Shown: piece by piece, positions 62,490 through 64,000 of the stretch
Numbering within the stretch: position 1 is the stretch's first letter
Layout of the letters: each line of letters opens with the position of its first letter
Assembly (NCBI GenBank): GCA_964007875.1
Contig: CAXGAH010000002.1
Span: forward strand, 127,442-191,441
DNA: 64,000 nucleotides
Source of the DNA: UBA1275 sp002323515
Lineage (GTDB): Bacteria; Bacteroidota; Rhodothermia; Balneolales; Balneolaceae
Direction of reading: 5' to 3'
Translations under genes and position numbers: made by a program
Notes under the pieces: model-generated
Seen by the model: the letters and a program-made list of their open reading frames with translations, nothing else
Database searches by the model: none
What the model was told of the DNA's origin: nothing

Positions 62490-64000
62490 ATGATCATACT
62501 CAAATTTGGCGGCACCTCAGTCGGTAGTGCTGAAAGCTTATCTTTTGTAAAAGAAATCGTCAAAAGAAACTACTCACAGAAAAAGAAGCAGATAGTAGTA
62601 GTTTCTGCTCTCGGTGGCATCACTAATTCTCTTTTGGATATGAGCCACTTAGCAGCTGCTGGCAATGAAAACTATGTGGATTTATTCAATGAAATTGAAC
62701 AGCGCCATTTACAACTCTGTAATGAGATTATTCCAATAGTTAATCGAAGTGCGACTCTCACCCAGACAAAGGTGTTGTTAAATGATCTAGAGGATATCCT
62801 GAGAGGACTATTCTTGGTAGGTGAATTATCCCCTAGATCATCTGACCAAGTATTGAGTTTCGGAGAGCGTTTATCCTCTACCATAATTGCCGCTTTTTTA
62901 TCTGAAGCCATTCCCAAAACAATACTATGTGACGCTCGTGAGTACATAAAAACAGACGCACATTTTGGAAATGCCATTGTCGATGCACCCCTGACCTATG
63001 AATTGCTGATAAAGCAAATCAAAGACACTAATGACTTGTATCTTTTCCCGGGCTTTGTAGCTTCATCCAACCAAACAAACCAGATTACTACCTTAGGACG
63101 TGGGGGCTCTGATTATACGGCAGCCCTTATTGCGGCAGCCGTAAATGCCGAAGAATTGCAAATATGGACAGATGTTAATGGGATGATGACTGCCAATCCT
63201 AAAATGGTTAGTAGAGCTCGAACCATAGATAATTTATCTTATGAAGAAGCTATGGAGCTGTCACATTTTGGTGCTAAAGTGATCTATCCCCCTACTATTC
63301 AACCCGTATTGGATGCGCAAATACCAGTTTGGATAAAAAACACCTTTTCATCAGAGGACAAGGGTACCTGTATAACAGTGGATGGAAGTGCGACAGAAGA
63401 TCCAGTAAGAGGGATCTCTAGTATTGAAGAAGTAGCATTGTGCACCTTATCAGGATCAGGTATGGTAGCCGTTCCAAACTTTTCATACCGGTTATTTTCT
63501 GTCCTTAGTAAGGCTTCTATTAACGTGATTATGATTACCCAAGCGTCTTCAGAACACACCATTACGGTAGGAGTTTCGAAATTTGAAGCTGAAAAGGCAA
63601 CAGACGTGATTGAAGCAGAGTTTCAAAATGACATTAATCAACGCAAAGTTAACAGGCTTAGAGTTGAAAAGGAACTTTCTATTATTGCATTGGTTGGTAG
63701 TCGAATGAGAGAACAAGTAGGGATAAGCTCGACCTTATTTGATGCACTATCTCATAATGGAATCAATGTGAAAGCCATTGCGCAGGGATCAACAGAGCTA
63801 AATGTTTCAGTGGTTATTGACCGTAAGAATCTCAAAAAAGCGTTGAATACACTCCATGAGAGCTTCTTTTTATCGGATACCAAAAAATACAGTGTATTTT
63901 TAGTTGGTATTGGTAATGTAGGTCAAACATTATTACAGCAAATACATCAGCAAAAAGATTTTTTATCCCAAGAATTAAAAATCGACATCCGTCTTTGTGG
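62490..64000 (+). CDS. thrA: Bifunctional aspartokinase/homoserine dehydrogenase, 3' end outside window
   Basis: ThrA catalyses the first and third steps of threonine/methionine synthesis. The frame stays open for 503 codons to the window edge. Residues 1-290 form the aspartokinase domain with KFGGTSVGS (5-13), GRGGSDYTAAL and WTDVNGMMTANP. Two ACT-type regulatory segments follow (about 308-460, e.g. CTLSGSGMVAVPNFSYRLF). The homoserine dehydrogenase NAD loop then begins at VGIGNVGQ (GxGxxG 473-478). The ACT positions suggest feedback by threonine. No threonine-type leader peptide or attenuator was found in the 68-bp upstream gap. Confidence 0.93.
   Translation, partial: MIILKFGGTSVGSAESLSFVKEIVKRNYSQKKKQIVVVSALGGITNSLLDMSHLAAAGNENYVDLFNEIEQRHLQLCNEIIPIVNRSATLTQTKVLLNDLEDILRGLFLVGELSPRSSDQVLSFGERLSSTIIAAFLSEAIPKTILCDAREYIKTDAHFGNAIVDAPLTYELLIKQIKDTNDLYLFPGFVASSNQTNQITTLGRGGSDYTAALIAAAVNAEELQIWTDVNGMMTANPKMVSRARTIDNLSYEEAMELSHFGAKVIYPPTIQPVLDAQIPVWIKNTFSSEDKGTCITVDGSATEDPVRGISSIEEVALCTLSGSGMVAVPNFSYRLFSVLSKASINVIMITQASSEHTITVGVSKFEAEKATDVIEAEFQNDINQRKVNRLRVEKELSIIALVGSRMREQVGISSTLFDALSHNGINVKAIAQGSTELNVSVVIDRKNLKKALNTLHESFFLSDTKKYSVFLVGIGNVGQTLLQQIHQQKDFLSQELKIDIRLC

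Noticed and set aside
62672..63562. Minus-strand frames of about 90-100 codons at the right edge.
   Set aside because: They are antisense to the intact aspartokinase/homoserine dehydrogenase gene.
1..64000. CRISPR arrays, insertion sequences, prophage, toxin-antitoxin or restriction systems.
   Set aside because: No regularly spaced repeats, transposases, phage structural genes or defence gene pairs were found in reading the window.

Overview
The window is an AT-rich, gene-dense stretch of a Gram-negative chromosome. The gene content points to the Bacteroidota/Rhodothermota/Balneolota side of the tree, most likely a Balneolales-type marine bacterium; this is inferred, since there is no rRNA here. 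The supporting clues are: a SUF operon with Nfu and DUF2480 genes; a type 2 isopentenyl-diphosphate isomerase next to a polyprenyl synthase; BamD, SurA and many lipoproteins with Cys signal peptides; RecBCD; and a carotenoid hydratase/glycosyltransferase/acyltransferase group like the one behind the acylated carotenoid glycosides of Salinibacter and green sulfur bacteria. No rRNA, CRISPR array, insertion sequence or prophage was seen. There is one tRNA, Leu(CAA).

Layout. 0-3 kb: carotenoid tailoring genes. 3.1-4.2 kb: a decayed O-methyltransferase, a possible membrane-gene remnant and tRNA-Leu. 4.2-6.1 kb: thioesterase, unknown gene, galE (minus strand). 6.2-15.1 kb: recC-recB-recD. 15-23 kb: FKBP isomerases, a DEAD-box helicase, alkaline phosphatase, a small metallopeptidase-like protein, DUF971 and an MFS transporter. 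23.1-29.2 kb: greA, Nudix, ackA, an unusual lipoprotein, pta and manA. 29.4-36.5 kb: sufB-C-D-S, nfu, sufA-like, DUF2480 and an SDR gene. 36.5-41.1 kb: fni, polyprenyl synthase, bamD, nadD and LD-carboxypeptidase. 41.1-48 kb: D-amino-acid PLP enzyme, DUF952-like gene, peroxiredoxin, membrane protein, der and a UvrD-like helicase. 48.2-50.2 kb: thymidine kinase and a nucleoside transporter. 50.3-57.9 kb: three SurA/parvulin-type genes, moxR and a VWA membrane protein. 58-64 kb: apt, tadA, a PlsC/DedA pair, an alpha/beta hydrolase, and the start of a fused aspartokinase/homoserine dehydrogenase that runs off the window.

The most notable feature is a 28-bp sequence at 42810-42837, between two convergent genes, with the XerC arm/6-bp centre/XerD arm layout of a dif site. 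Hand counts on sampled lines show G exceeding C on the plus strand to its left and C exceeding G to its right, even for two flanking genes on the same strand. The window therefore probably spans the replication terminus. Other points of interest are a caspase-fold lipoprotein that has lost both catalytic residues and sits between ackA and pta; a DedA protein fused to a hydrolase-like domain without a nucleophile; and a thymidine kinase lacking two of the four usual zinc ligands.
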